Of a stretch of 64,000 nucleotides of DNA, positions 9,278-18,417 are shown piece after piece. This DNA comes from Thermoanaerobaculia bacterium (GTDB taxonomy: Bacteria > Acidobacteriota > Thermoanaerobaculia > Multivoradales > Multivoraceae), in contig JAJEHN010000007.1 in NCBI GenBank assembly GCA_022823665.1, positions 1-64,000 on the forward strand, in the 5' to 3' direction. Positions within the stretch are counted from its first letter, which is position 1. Each line of letters opens with the position of its first letter. The notes beneath the pieces were generated by a model. It was not told the origin of the DNA and did not search any database. It saw only the letters and a list, made by a program, of their open reading frames with translations. The position numbers and the translations under genes are program-made.

Positions 9278-10306
9278 CTAAGGCAACGCATGGGCCGACG
9301 GCATCACGCCGACGGCGTGGCTGCCGAAGCCGAAGTCCGTCGGCTCGTACTCGCCGACCACCCGGGCGTCGCTCCGCTCCGGGATCCGGTCCTCCATGCC
9401 CAGCCCCCAGTACACGGCGTTCACGAGCAGGCGGCGCAGCCCCTCGCTCTCGAAGTCCGTGGAGGAACCCATCGTCGTCGTGAACACCCGCGCCGCCTTG
9501 CCGCCGGCGCCGGTGTAGGACCGGGTCCAGGCGATCGGGACCATCGGGTCGTTCTTCGGTCCTTCGACCGGCGGATCGTCGGGCGTCATGCCGGCGAGGA
9601 CGGCGCCGAGCAGCAGGACGTTCGCGTCGTCTCCCAGGTTCCTGAGCCCGTACACGTCGGTCGGACCCCAGACGTCGTCGACGCCGCGCAGGATCGGATG
9701 GCCCGCCGCGGCCGGCGCGACCACACCGCGGGTGCTCTCCTGACCGTGCCGGCCGTGGTGGTTGATCCAGGTGTCGCCGAGCACCTGCTGGCCGAACCCG
9801 CCGGGCCATGACTCGCTGCGGAAACTCCAGTGCGCGTACGGGCTCTCCGGGTTCCGCTGGTAGGAGAAGGCGTGGGTCGCGGTGCGCAGGCCCACGATCG
9901 GCCGTCCTGATTCGACGTAGTCGACGACGTGCTTCATCTGGTCGTCGGGGAGCTCCCGGAACCGCGTCGCGATGACCATCAGGTCGGCGTCGGCGAGTGC
10001 CTCGAGACCCGGGATGTTCGTCTGCTCTTCCGGATCGATCGCCCCGGTCTCCGCGTTGATCGAGAAGAGGACCGTGCAGTCGAAGCCGTGCCGCACGGAG
10101 AGCAGCTTGCCCAGCATCGGCATCGCCTCTTCCGAGCGGTACTCCTCGTCGCCGGCGATCAGGACGACCTTGCGGCCGGCGCCAGAACCCTCGCCTCCGG
10201 GATAGTTCACCCACTGGGCCTCGCTGCTGAACGCCGGCGCGTGCAGGAAGGGCAGGAGCACCGCGCACAAGACCGAGCCGGCCGGAACAAGACGATCCAC
10301 TCTCAT
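9278..10306 (-). CDS. Secreted ThuA-like (class I amidotransferase fold) protein
   Basis: A 342-residue protein with a signal peptide (about residues 1-28), followed by a ThuA-like domain: KVVLIAGDEEYRSEE, the FRELPDDQMKHVVDYVESGRP region, and GLRTATHAF. ThuA was named for trehalose use in rhizobia. The family is often found in planctomycete and acidobacterial exported proteins associated with sugar metabolism, and the reaction is not defined. It converges on the second SulP gene 14 nt away and is divergent from ridA, with which it shares a 141-nt intergenic region. Confidence 0.8.
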   Translation of the reverse strand: MRVDRLVPAGSVLCAVLLPFLHAPAFSSEAQWVNYPGGEGSGAGRKVVLIAGDEEYRSEEAMPMLGKLLSVRHGFDCTVLFSINAETGAIDPEEQTNIPGLEALADADLMVIATRFRELPDDQMKHVVDYVESGRPIVGLRTATHAFSYQRNPESPYAHWSFRSESWPGGFGQQVLGDTWINHHGRHGQESTRGVVAPAAAGHPILRGVDDVWGPTDVYGLRNLGDDANVLLLGAVLAGMTPDDPPVEGPKNDPMVPIAWTRSYTGAGGKAARVFTTTMGSSTDFESEGLRRLLVNAVYWGLGMEDRIPERSDARVVGEYEPTDFGFGSHAVGVMPSAHALP

Positions 10307-10370
10307 TTCTGGAACCTCCGGAATCAGCGTAACACCGCGCCGGGGCGAACTCAGATCGCCCTCGGCCAGG

Positions 10371-10399
10371 TTGGCGCTACCTTCCGCATCCCCTACACT
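10371..10399 (+). promoter_or_regulatory. Candidate sigma70-type promoter of the RidA-like gene
   Basis: TTGGCG at 10371-10376 and TACACT at 10394-10399 are separated by exactly 17 nt, each matching four of six consensus bases, about 50 nt before the RidA ATG. Support is by motif and spacing only. Confidence 0.4.
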
Positions 10400-10447
10400 C
10401 GGCGGCCACTCTCAAACGACCGGCACGGCACGAATCAGGAGACAGCC

Positions 10448-10918
10448 ATGAAGAGACGACCCCATCACCTTGCCCTCTTCCTGGGAGCGCTCCTGCTCGT
10501 AGCCGCCAACGCGGAGGCACAGGACTTGAAGACGGAATTCCTCGGTACGCAACAGGGCTTCTCCCACATCGCCAAGACGACCGCCAACGGCGTCACAACC
10601 ATCCTCATCTCGGGCCAGGTCGGCATGGCCGACGGAGCGGACGCGCCCGCGGCCACTCTCGCCGAACAGGCAGAGATTGCTTTCTCCAACGTCGTCAAGC
10701 GGGTGAAGCAGGCCGGAGCGAGCGTCGAGGACATCGTCAAGACGACCGTCTTCATCAAAGACATCGATCCGGAGAAGGTCCAGACCGTCGGCCGGGCCCA
10801 GGCCAAGGTGCTGCAACTCGACCCACCGAGGGCCGCGACCTGGGTTGGCGTCACGGGCCTGGTGTTCCCGTCGCTGCTGGTTGAGGTGGAGGCGACGGCG
10901 GTGGTGGCTGCGGAGTAG
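10448..10918 (+). CDS. Exported RidA/YjgF-family protein
   Basis: A 156-residue protein with a signal peptide ending AEAQ and then a RidA domain. RidA enzymes hydrolyse reactive enamines/imines made by PLP enzymes. The catalytic Arg is kept in the DPPRAATW context, and the C-terminal VEVEATAV strand is typical. AGGAG lies a few nt before the ATG at 10448. Cytosolic RidA proteins have no signal peptide, so this is an exported variant whose substrate is unclear. A longer in-frame reading from 9929 is antisense to the ThuA gene and was rejected. Confidence 0.85.
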   Translation: MKRRPHHLALFLGALLLVAANAEAQDLKTEFLGTQQGFSHIAKTTANGVTTILISGQVGMADGADAPAATLAEQAEIAFSNVVKRVKQAGASVEDIVKTTVFIKDIDPEKVQTVGRAQAKVLQLDPPRAATWVGVTGLVFPSLLVEVEATAVVAAE

Positions 10919-10928
10919 GCAGTATCGT

Positions 10929-10996
10929 GCCGGCCTCCGGCCGGCGCGTTTCTTCCGCCGCCTGCGGCGGCAGCGGGTCAGAAGACCCGCGCACCC
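10929..10996. repeat. REP-like triple-hairpin element, copy 1
   Basis: Three hairpins in a row: GCCGGCC-TCC-GGCCGGC (10929-10945), GCCGCCTGCGGCGGC, then GCGGGTC-AGAA-GACCCGC followed by GCACCC. Positions 10957-10996 match 14172-14211 at 38 of 40 bases. The first hairpin has a different stem sequence in the second copy, but pairing is kept. This element fills part of the 304-nt stretch without genes at 10919-11222. Confidence 0.75.
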
Positions 10997-11059
10997 GGAG
11001 CTACGGCGTTGCCGCGACTCCACTCTCTACTGACGGCGAGCAGACCTTACTGCGGGCGG

Positions 11060-11084
11060 CCGGCCAGAAGGCCGGCGCACCGAC
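11060..11084. repeat. REP-like single hairpin, short form, copy 1
   Basis: CCGGCC-AGAA-GGCCGG followed by CGCACCGAC. The 25 bases are identical to 57338-57362, about 46 kb away. Loop and 3' flank match the last hairpin of the triple elements at 10929 and 14147, while the stem sequence differs. Confidence 0.7.
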
Positions 11085-11112
11085 GCTCGGCGGTGTAACG
11101 ACGCCAGCACAA

Positions 11113-11243
11113 GGGAGACGGGATTCGCTAGCCGAGACGCGCTTCTTCGTGCGCGGAGCGCACGAAACGCGCGCCGAACGCCGAATCCCGTCTCCCGCAC
11201 CACGCCTGCGCTCCGCGCGGCGTGGAGCGGGAGACGGGATTCG
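11113..11243. repeat. Three alternating copies of the tRNA-Gly 3' end
   Basis: GGGAGACGGGATTCG occurs at 11113-11127 and 11229-11243, and its reverse complement at 11182-11196. The copy at 11229 is part of the tRNA-Gly T-arm and acceptor. The inverted copy extends to 25 bases (11182-11206 against 11219-11243, one mismatch) with a 12-nt loop. It can alternatively pair with the far copy at 11113, enclosing a 9-bp hairpin at 11146-11166. Confidence 0.8.
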
Positions 11244-11297
11244 AACCCGCGACCAACAGCTTGGAAGGCTGTGACTCTACCCCTGAGTTACTCCCGC
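11223..11297 (-). tRNA. tRNA-Gly(TCC)
   Basis: The reverse complement gives a complete cloverleaf with acceptor GCGGGAG/CTCCCGC, anticodon loop CTTCCAA (anticodon TCC), a GGTTCGAAT T-loop region, discriminator T and an encoded CCA at 11225-11223. It is the last tRNA of a Thr-Tyr-Gly run in transcription order. An inverted copy of its 3' end lies directly downstream. Confidence 0.93.
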
Positions 11298-11317
11298 GCA
11301 CCCGCGAGGGGAGGAAG

Positions 11318-11404
11318 TGGTGGAGGTGGATGGATTCGAACCACCGTAGGGCTTTGCCCGACAGATTTACAGTCTGTTGCCTTTGACCGCTCGGCCACAC
11401 CTCC
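11318..11404 (-). tRNA. tRNA-Tyr(GTA)
   Basis: An 87-nt class II tRNA: acceptor GGAGGTG/CACCTCC, anticodon loop CTGTAAA (GTA), a long variable arm, discriminator A and encoded CCA. It lies between tRNA-Thr and tRNA-Gly on the same strand. Confidence 0.94.
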
Positions 11405-11417
11405 GGCAACTTCCCCA

Positions 11418-11493
11418 TGGAGCCGGCACCCGGATTCGAACCGAGGACCTACTGCTTACAAGGCAGTTGCTCTACCAACTGAGCTATGCCGGC
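11418..11493 (-). tRNA. tRNA-Thr(TGT)
   Basis: A 76-nt tRNA: acceptor GCCGGCA/TGCCGGC, anticodon loop CTTGTAA (TGT), discriminator T and encoded CCA. It is the first of three tRNAs downstream of rlmB on the same strand. Confidence 0.94.
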
Positions 11494-11531
11494 CCTCGCT
11501 TACGAGGCGCTTGGCGCCACGGCGACGCCGG

Positions 11532-11560
11532 AGTCTACGATAGCCCCTCCGCGCTGACAA
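11532..11560 (-). promoter_or_regulatory. Candidate promoter of the Thr-Tyr-Gly tRNA run
   Basis: On the minus strand TTGTCA (11560-11555) and TAGACT (11537-11532) are spaced by 17 nt, about 40 nt before tRNA-Thr. It overlaps the last codons of rlmB, so the tRNAs may be transcribed both alone and by read-through. Confidence 0.4.
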
Positions 11561-12317
11561 GACGCTGGCGCACCGCCTCATAGAGCAGCGCGGCAGCCGC
11601 CGTCGACAGGTTGAGGGACTCGACCCGACCACGCATCGGCAGGCCGAGAAGGCCGTCGCAGAGACTCCTCGTGCGGCGGCGAAGCCCCCGTGCCTCGCCG
11701 CCGATGCAGACGACGACCGGACCCCTCAGGTCCACGGTCCACGGCGGTTCGCCGGCCGCGTCGGCGCCGTAGACCCAGAAGCCGTCCTGCTTGAAACGCT
11801 CGATCTCGCGGGCGCTGTTCGTGATCCGTTCGACGTGCAGCCAGTCGATCGCGCCCGCGGCGGCGCCCGCGGCCGCCGGGGACAGGGGCGCCGCACCGCG
11901 GTCGCGGATCAGCACCCTGCCGACCCCGGCGCCCTCGCAGACCCGAAGCAGAGCGCCCAGGTTCCGCGGGTCCTGAACGTCCTCGACCAGGACGACCAGC
12001 TCGGAATCGATCGCGGACGCCGTCGAACCACCGCGTTCCGGGTCCGCGAGACGGGCCGCGAAGCCGCGCGCCGCCGCATGGTCCTGGCCGGCCTCCCCGA
12101 GGCGCGCCCGCAGCTCGGCGGCCGCGACGTTGCGGACCGGCACGCGGTGCCGTTCGCAGAGCCCCTCGATCGTCCGGCGGCGGTCGCCGGCGGACCGCGC
12201 GACGAGGACCTCGTCGACTCGATGCGGCTGGCTCCGCAGGATCTCCCGCACCGGCTGGTACCCCAGCCGCCATCGTCCCTCCTCGCGAGGTTCAGGCACG
12301 CCCGACCGTCCGCTCAC
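11535..12317 (-). CDS. rlmB: SPOUT-family 23S rRNA 2'-O-ribose methyltransferase (TrmH/RlmB type)
   Basis: A 260-residue SPOUT methyltransferase using S-adenosylmethionine. It has an N-terminal substrate-binding part (residues 1-100) and the three TrmH motifs: DPRNLGALLR, IGGEARGL and the C-terminal knot LPMRGRVESLNLSTAAA. RlmB methylates the G2251-equivalent of 23S rRNA; orthology rather than another TrmH-type target is likely but unproven. The GTG start overlaps the ispDF stop (GTGA), placing it at the end of the ribosomal operon and just before three tRNAs. Confidence 0.85.
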   Translation of the reverse strand: MSGRSGVPEPREEGRWRLGYQPVREILRSQPHRVDEVLVARSAGDRRRTIEGLCERHRVPVRNVAAAELRARLGEAGQDHAAARGFAARLADPERGGSTASAIDSELVVLVEDVQDPRNLGALLRVCEGAGVGRVLIRDRGAAPLSPAAAGAAAGAIDWLHVERITNSAREIERFKQDGFWVYGADAAGEPPWTVDLRGPVVVCIGGEARGLRRRTRSLCDGLLGLPMRGRVESLNLSTAAAALLYEAVRQRLVSAEGLS

Positions 12318-13513
12318 ACGGCAACCCGCGGGCGCTCGATCAGCACGGACGCATGGGCCGCCATGCCCTCGCCCCTGCCCAGCGGGCCGAGGCCCTCATG
12401 GGTAGTCGCCTTGAAGTTCATCCGTTCGGGATCGATGCGAAGCAGTCCCGCGACGTGCGCGTCGATGGCCGAACGGAACGGCGCCATCGAAGGACGCTCG
12501 GCGATGAGCGTCACGTCGCAGTTGCGGACCGCGAAGCCCTGCTCCTGGACCATCGCGACGATCCGGCGCAACAGGTCCGAGCTGTCCGCGCCGCGCCAGG
12601 CCTCGTCCGATGGCGGGAAGTGGACGCCGAGGTCGCCCAGGCCGGCGGCGCCGAGCAGGGCGTCGCCGATCGCGTGGAGCACGACATCGGCGTCGCTGTG
12701 GCCATCGAGGCCCGCCTCGTGGGGTATGCGCTGCCCGCCCAGGATCAACGGGCGGCTGGCCGTCAGCGGGTGGACGTCATAGCCATGGCCGACTGCCGCC
12801 TCGAGTTCGTTCGAGACCCCGTGCTCCCGCCGAAGCAGGGCCTCGATCGCGGGCAGGTCCGAGGCGCTCGTGAGCTTCGGATTCGGCTGCGACGCGCCGA
12901 CCGCGGCCACCGAACCGGGCGCGAACAGACTGCTCTCGTCGCTGACCTCCAGGTTCTCCCGATCCGCGCGGTCCAGCGCTTCACCAAGCTCACCGGCCCG
13001 AAAGACCTGCGGCGTTTCGGCCCGGAACAGGCCGGAACGGTCGACCGTCTCGTGGAGGCGGCCACCCGCGGCCGTCCTCAGGGTGTCGCTCACCGGACGG
13101 CCGAGCACCGCGCCCGCGCCGTCGCTCCCGGCGGCGCTCCGCAGCACCGCCGCCAGGTCCGCCGCGGCCAGACAGGGCCGCGCGCCGTCATGCACCGCCA
13201 CCCAGTCCGACGGGGCGACGTCCGCGGCCGCGAGTGCGGCTCGCACCGAGTCCTGCCGGCGTCGTCCGCCCGCGACCGCGGAGAGGTCGACGTCACGCGA
13301 AACCCGAACCTCCCGCAACAGCATCTCCCGGGTCTCCCCGGCGCGGCTCGCCGGAGCCGCGACGACGACGCGGTCGACCTCGGGCACGGACAGGAGCCGC
13401 TCGACCGTCCACGCCAGCAGGGGTCTGCCGAGGACGGGCACGAACTGCTTGGGCTGCTCGCCGCCGAACCGGCGGCCGCCGCCCGCGGCCGGGACGATGG
13501 CGCAGCAGGTCAC
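12314..13513 (-). CDS. ispDF: Bifunctional IspD/IspF isoprenoid (MEP pathway) enzyme
   Basis: A 399-residue fusion. Residues 1-235 form the CTP-dependent IspD cytidylyltransferase (AIVPAAGGGRRFGG near the start, VHDGARP near residue 110). Residues 240-399 form the IspF cyclase, with GYDVH, GHSDADVVLHAIGDALLGA, HFPPSD and TTHEGLGPLGRGEG. Both catalyse steps of the non-mevalonate route to isoprenoids. Separate genes are commoner; fusions are known in alpha- and epsilonproteobacteria and scattered other groups. It starts at a GTG, is followed by rlmB with a 4-nt overlap, and belongs to the ribosomal operon. Confidence 0.93.
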   Translation of the reverse strand: MTCCAIVPAAGGGRRFGGEQPKQFVPVLGRPLLAWTVERLLSVPEVDRVVVAAPASRAGETREMLLREVRVSRDVDLSAVAGGRRRQDSVRAALAAADVAPSDWVAVHDGARPCLAAADLAAVLRSAAGSDGAGAVLGRPVSDTLRTAAGGRLHETVDRSGLFRAETPQVFRAGELGEALDRADRENLEVSDESSLFAPGSVAAVGASQPNPKLTSASDLPAIEALLRREHGVSNELEAAVGHGYDVHPLTASRPLILGGQRIPHEAGLDGHSDADVVLHAIGDALLGAAGLGDLGVHFPPSDEAWRGADSSDLLRRIVAMVQEQGFAVRNCDVTLIAERPSMAPFRSAIDAHVAGLLRIDPERMNFKATTHEGLGPLGRGEGMAAHASVLIERPRVAV

Positions 13514-13553
13514 GATTCGGCCAGGTCGAGGGGAAGGACGGCCCGCCCGTGCC

Positions 13554-14108
13554 TCAGACCTCGAGGATGTCCTGCTCCTTGTTCGCGAGCGCCTGGTTCA
13601 CCTGGCCGATGTAGTGATCGTGGAGCCTCTGCATCTCGCTTTCGCCCCGGTGCTCGTCGTCCTGGGAGATTTCCTTCGCCTTCTCCATCTGCTTCAGGCG
13701 TTCGTTGCCCTCCCGCCGGACGCCGCGAACCGTGTTGCGGAAGCGTTCGGCGATCTCGTGGGCGCGCTTCACCATCTCGCGGCGACGCTCCTCCGTGAGC
13801 GGAGGCACGGGGATGCGGACGATCCTGCCGTCGTTGGACGGGTTCAGGCCCAGGTCCGCGATCAGGATGGCGCGCTCGATCGCCGCGATCTGCGTCGGGT
13901 CGAACGGCTGGGCCACCAGGAGAGTGGCGTCGGCAACCGACAGGCTGGCGAGCTGGTTCAGCGGCGTCGGCGTACCGTAGTACTCCACCGTCACGCCGTC
14001 GAGCATCGCCGTGGAGGCGCGGCCGGTGCGCAGCGTCTTGAGCTCGGCGTGAAGATGGTCGACGCCATCCTTCATCTTGAGCTCCATCTCCAAGAACAGC
14101 TCCTGCAT
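13554..14108 (-). CDS. frr: Ribosome recycling factor
   Basis: The 184-residue product has the usual RRF length and motifs: LKTLRTGRAS near residue 25, PFDPTQIAAIERAI in the middle, and TEERRREMVKRAHEIAERFRNTVRGVRR toward the C-terminus. With EF-G it splits post-termination ribosomes. It follows pyrH, as in many bacteria, but here a 111-nt gap with a REP-like triple hairpin separates the two. Confidence 0.96.
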   Translation of the reverse strand: MQELFLEMELKMKDGVDHLHAELKTLRTGRASTAMLDGVTVEYYGTPTPLNQLASLSVADATLLVAQPFDPTQIAAIERAILIADLGLNPSNDGRIVRIPVPPLTEERRREMVKRAHEIAERFRNTVRGVRREGNERLKQMEKAKEISQDDEHRGESEMQRLHDHYIGQVNQALANKEQDILEV

Positions 14109-14146
14109 CCGCTCAGCCTCCCGGACGGGATTGTAGCCACAAAGGT

Positions 14147-14211
14147 CGCCGCTTCGCGGCGCGTATACCTGGCCGCCTGCGGCGGCGGCGGGTCAGAGGA
14201 CCCGCGCACCC
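14147..14211. repeat. REP-like triple-hairpin element, copy 2
   Basis: Hairpins CGCCGC-TTC-GCGGCG (14147-14161), GCCGCCTGCGGCGGC and GCGGGTC-AGAG-GACCCGC followed by GCACCC. Positions 14172-14211 match copy 1 (10957-10996) at 38 of 40 bases. The first stem differs but stays fully paired. It sits between the pyrH stop and the frr start, inside a putative operon. Confidence 0.75.
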
Positions 14212-14219
14212 AGCGGACG

Positions 14220-14933
14220 TCAGGTGACGAGCGAACCGACCTTCTCGCCGAGAACGACCCGGCGGATGTTCCCGGGGACCCCCAGGTCGAACACGGCGAT
14301 CGGCAGGTCGTTCTCACGGCAAAGGCTGATCGCGGCGGCGTCCATGATGCCGAGGTTGCGTTCCAGGACCTCCTGGTACGTCACCTCCGGCAGGCGCTCC
14401 GCTCCGGCATCGCGACGGGGATCCGCGCTGTAGACGCCGTCCACCTGGGTCGCCTTCAGCAGGATCTCGGCCTGGATCTCGTTCGCGCGCAGCGCGGCCG
14501 CCGTGTCGGTCGTCAGATACGGATTGCCGGTGCCGGCACCGAAGATGACCACCCGCCCCTTCTCCAGGTGACGGATCGCGCGGCGGCGAATGAATGGCTC
14601 TGCGACGCTGCGCATCTCGAGCGCCGTCTGTACCCGTGTCGCGACGCCGATCTTCTCCAGCGCATCCTGCATCGCCAGGCTGTTGATCACCGTCGCCAGC
14701 ATGCCCATGTAGTCGCCGGTCGCCCTCTCCACGCCGCGATGACTCGCCGCCAGACCGCGGATCACGTTGCCGCCGCCGACGACGATGCCGATCTCGACGC
14801 CGAGCTCGAACACGTCCCGGATCTGCCCGGCGATCCGACGAACGACCGTCTCGTCCATGCCGAAGGGCTTGTCGCCCATCAGGGCTTCGCCTGACAGCTT
14901 GAGGAGGATGCGGCGGTAGGCCGGCTCGGTCAT
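14220..14933 (-). CDS. pyrH: UMP kinase
   Basis: A 237-residue amino-acid-kinase-fold enzyme phosphorylating UMP to UDP for pyrimidine nucleotide synthesis. [12 protein letters not shown] at the N-terminus, [10 protein letters not shown], and [17 protein letters not shown] are family signatures. It starts 7 nt after the tsf stop, the standard tsf-pyrH-frr order. Confidence 0.96.
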   Translation of the reverse strand: MTEPAYRRILLKLSGEALMGDKPFGMDETVVRRIAGQIRDVFELGVEIGIVVGGGNVIRGLAASHRGVERATGDYMGMLATVINSLAMQDALEKIGVATRVQTALEMRSVAEPFIRRRAIRHLEKGRVVIFGAGTGNPYLTTDTAAALRANEIQAEILLKATQVDGVYSADPRRDAGAERLPEVTYQEVLERNLGIMDAAAISLCRENDLPIAVFDLGVPGNIRRVVLGEKVGSLVT

Positions 14934-14940
14934 TGAACCG

Positions 14941-15585
14941 TCAGGATGGATCGGCGGCCGGCGCGGGAGCGATCGCCACGGTCGAGTCGCCGCCGAGCTG
15001 GAACCTGGCGAACCGGCAGATACGCATGTTCTCGCCCAGCTTGGCGATCGCCTCCTTCAGCACCTCCTCGACCGTCCGTCCAGTGTCTTTGACGAAGGGC
15101 TGCTCGAGCAGGCAGTTCTCGGCAAAGAACTTTGACATCCGCCCCTCGACGATCCGTTCGACGATCTGCTCGGGCTTTCCGGACTCCAGAGCCTGTTCCC
15201 GGTGAATCCTCTTCTCCCGCTCGAGGACGTCGTCCGTCACCTCGTCGCGGCCGATGAACCGCGGCTGGCTCGCGGCCACGTGGAGCGAGAGGTCGTGGGC
15301 CAACTGCTGGAAGTCGTCCGTCCGCGCGACGAAGTCCGTCTCGCAGTTGATCTCCAGCAGCACGCCGATCTTGCCGCCTGCGTGGATGTAGGAGATCACG
15401 AGGCCGTCGCTGGTTGCCCGGCCCGCCTTCTTGGCCGCCGACGCCAGGCCCTTCTTCCGCAGGGCGTCGATCGCCGCCTCCAGGTCGCCGCCGGTCTCCA
15501 CCAGCGCCTTCTTGCAATCCATCATGCCGGCGCCGGTCCGCTCCCGGAGCTCCTTGACCATGCCGGCCGTCACTGTCGCACTCAT
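14941..15585 (-). CDS. tsf: Elongation factor Ts
   Basis: A 214-residue guanine-nucleotide exchange factor for EF-Tu. It begins with [20 protein letters not shown], contains the EF-Tu-contacting ETDFVART motif, and ends in a short Pro/Ala tail. At 214 residues it is one of the shorter EF-Ts forms. It lies between rpsB and pyrH with 97 nt before it. Confidence 0.96.
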   Translation of the reverse strand: MSATVTAGMVKELRERTGAGMMDCKKALVETGGDLEAAIDALRKKGLASAAKKAGRATSDGLVISYIHAGGKIGVLLEINCETDFVARTDDFQQLAHDLSLHVAASQPRFIGRDEVTDDVLEREKRIHREQALESGKPEQIVERIVEGRMSKFFAENCLLEQPFVKDTGRTVEEVLKEAIAKLGENMRICRFARFQLGGDSTVAIAPAPAADPS

Positions 15586-15682
15586 TGTTCCTGCTCCCTA
15601 CGAGGCGGAGATCGCCCCGGACTAGAACTTCATCTGTTCTCCGACGCCGCACCTGCAGAGTGCGCGGCCAGGCTCGCCGCGG

Positions 15683-16726
<1,044 letters not shown>

Positions 16727-16739
16727 GACCCTGCCCCCG

Positions 16740-17129
16740 CTATCGCTTGCTGAACTGGAAGCGCGCACGCGCACCCTTCTGGCCGTACTTCTTGCGTTCC
16801 TTGCGCCGCGGGTCGCGGGTCATGAACCCGGCCGTCTTGAGCGATTCGCGGAACGTCGGTTCAAACTCCACCAGCGCCCGCGACAGACCGTGACGGATCG
16901 CGCCGGCCTGACCGGAGCTTCCGCCTCCGCGGACGGTGGCCGACATGTCGAGCTCGCCTTCCTTCTCGACGACCTGCAGCGGCTGGCGGATGATCATCTT
17001 CAGCACTTCGCTGCCGAAGTAGTCGTCCATCCCCACGCCGTTGACGGTCATCTCGCCGGTGCCCTCGCGCAGGAACACCCGCGCGGTGGCCGTCTTTCGA
17101 CGGCCCGTTCCGTAGCTCGTCTCCGTCAA
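16740..17129 (-). CDS. rpsI: 30S ribosomal protein S9
   Basis: A 129-residue S9, the usual length. It begins (M)[19 protein letters not shown] and ends in the conserved basic tail [17 protein letters not shown], whose last residues reach the P site. The start is a TTG whose bases overlap the rplM stop (TTGA), with GGGAG upstream. The frame is open further upstream but there it is a shadow of rplM. Confidence 0.95.
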   Translation of the reverse strand: MTETSYGTGRRKTATARVFLREGTGEMTVNGVGMDDYFGSEVLKMIIRQPLQVVEKEGELDMSATVRGGGSSGQAGAIRHGLSRALVEFEPTFRESLKTAGFMTRDPRRKERKKYGQKGARARFQFSKR

Positions 17130-17605
17130 CTCGCGCTCCCTTCTGCAGTGATCGTCATCGTTTCCGGCTGCTGCGCCTCGTGCGGATGCTCGGCGCCAGC
17201 GTAGACCTTGAGCTTCCGCAACTGGCGACGGCCGAGACGGTTCTTGGGAAGCATGCCCCTGACCGCCAGCTCGACCAACCGGGTCGGCCGGCGGCCACGC
17301 AGGCGTCCGGCCGTCTCGGCCTTGAGCTTTCCGGGCTGCCCGCTGTGCCGGTAGTAGATCTTCTTGTCGTCCTTGCCGCCCGTCAGGACCGCCTTCTCGG
17401 CGTTCACGACCACGGCGAAGTCGCCTACGTCGACATGGCGGGCGTAAGTCGGCTTGTCCTTGCCGGTGAGGACGCGCGCCAGACGCGTCGCCAGACGGCC
17501 CAAAGGAACGCCCGCCGCGTCGACCACGTACCAACGGCGCTCCACCTCCCCCGCCTTGGGGCTGTAGGTGCGGTTGGGCGTCCTCGCCCTGGTGATTGCT
17601 GTCAT
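17126..17605 (-). CDS. rplM: 50S ribosomal protein L13
   Basis: A 159-residue L13 with [40 protein letters not shown], and [18 protein letters not shown] blocks, plus a short C-terminal extension. I placed the start at the ATG at 17605; the longer frame to 17752 covers the promoter and is not conserved protein. It leads the large ribosomal operon and has a leader of about 110 nt. Confidence 0.95.
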   Translation of the reverse strand: MTAITRARTPNRTYSPKAGEVERRWYVVDAAGVPLGRLATRLARVLTGKDKPTYARHVDVGDFAVVVNAEKAVLTGGKDDKKIYYRHSGQPGKLKAETAGRLRGRRPTRLVELAVRGMLPKNRLGRRQLRKLKVYAGAEHPHEAQQPETMTITAEGSAS

Positions 17606-17723
17606 TCGTTCGTACCCTCGCCGGCCTGTCCTTGCTTTCCGGATGCCGGCGCTCCGTTGCGCACGGGCTGACGGCAGGAGCGGACATACTCCTACCGCAA
17701 CCTCCCCGCGCAGAGGAACGGGG

Positions 17724-17752
17724 ATCGTAGAGTCCGGGACGGGCCTTGTCAA
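17724..17752 (-). promoter_or_regulatory. Strong sigma70-type promoter of the rplM operon
   Basis: On the minus strand TTGACA (17752-17747, perfect -35) and TACGAT (17729-17724) are 17 nt apart. Transcription would begin near 17717, leaving about 110 nt of leader before the rplM ATG at 17605, long enough for autogenous control by a ribosomal protein. Confidence 0.7.
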
Positions 17753-17802
17753 GACGAACGCCGGTCCGTCAACCGACGCTTCCGCGTATCCTCGTTCACC
17801 TC

Positions 17803-18417
17803 ATGGCGCCTCTACGAGTGGGTCTCACCGGCGGCATCGCCGGCGGCAAGTCGACCGTCGGCGCGATGCTGGCCGAGTTGGGCTGCGTCGTCACGGACGC
17901 GGACGCCCTGGTCGCCGACCTGTACCGCCCGGGTCAGCCCGGCGCCCGGGCAGTCGCGGATCTGTTCGGCCCTGAGATGCTGAAAGCGGACGGATCGGTC
18001 GACAAGGAAGCGCTCGGACCCGCGGTCTTCGCCGATCCCGCCAGCCGCAGGCGCCTGGAGCAGGCCATTCATCCCCTCGTGGGCCAGCGCTACGTGGAGA
18101 TCCTCGAGTCGGCCGGCGAAGGCGCCGTCGTCGTCTTCGAAGTGCCGCTGCTGGCCGAGACCGGCGGTCGCGGACGGTACGACGCCGTGATCACCGTCGA
18201 GGCCCCGGCCGACCTTCGCCTCGACCGCGCCGTCGAACGCGGCCTCGACCGCGACCAGGCGGCCGCGCGGATGGAGGCGCAGGCCCGGTCGGAGGACCGC
18301 CGCGCGGCCGCGGACTTCGTGATCGAAAACACGGGGAGCCTCGCGGAGCTTCGCGTCCAGGTCCGGAGCGTGCTGGCCGCTCTCCGCAAGCGGACCGCCG
18401 CTCAGGCTGCCGGCTGA
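17803..18417 (+). CDS. coaE: Dephospho-CoA kinase
   Basis: A 204-residue P-loop kinase for the last step of coenzyme A synthesis. VGLTGGIAGGKSTVGAML at residues 6-23 is the P-loop, and DADALVADLY and VVFEVPLLAETG follow as in CoaE. I chose the ATG at 17803 because the frame upstream (from 17746) overlaps the rplM promoter. It converges on the ITPase-like gene with a 16-nt overlap of coding ends. Confidence 0.93.
   Translation: MAPLRVGLTGGIAGGKSTVGAMLAELGCVVTDADALVADLYRPGQPGARAVADLFGPEMLKADGSVDKEALGPAVFADPASRRRLEQAIHPLVGQRYVEILESAGEGAVVVFEVPLLAETGGRGRYDAVITVEAPADLRLDRAVERGLDRDQAAARMEAQARSEDRRAAADFVIENTGSLAELRVQVRSVLAALRKRTAAQAAG

Noticed and set aside
9929..10447. N-terminal extension of the RidA frame
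   Set aside because: It is antisense to the ThuA-like gene; the start at 10448 has a ribosome-binding site and a signal peptide.
11113..11243. A CRISPR array or transposon end
   Set aside because: There are only three copies in alternating orientation, no regular spacers, and no transposase nearby.
17606..17752. Longer rplM start
   Set aside because: It covers a strong -35/-10 pair, and the added residues do not belong to L13.
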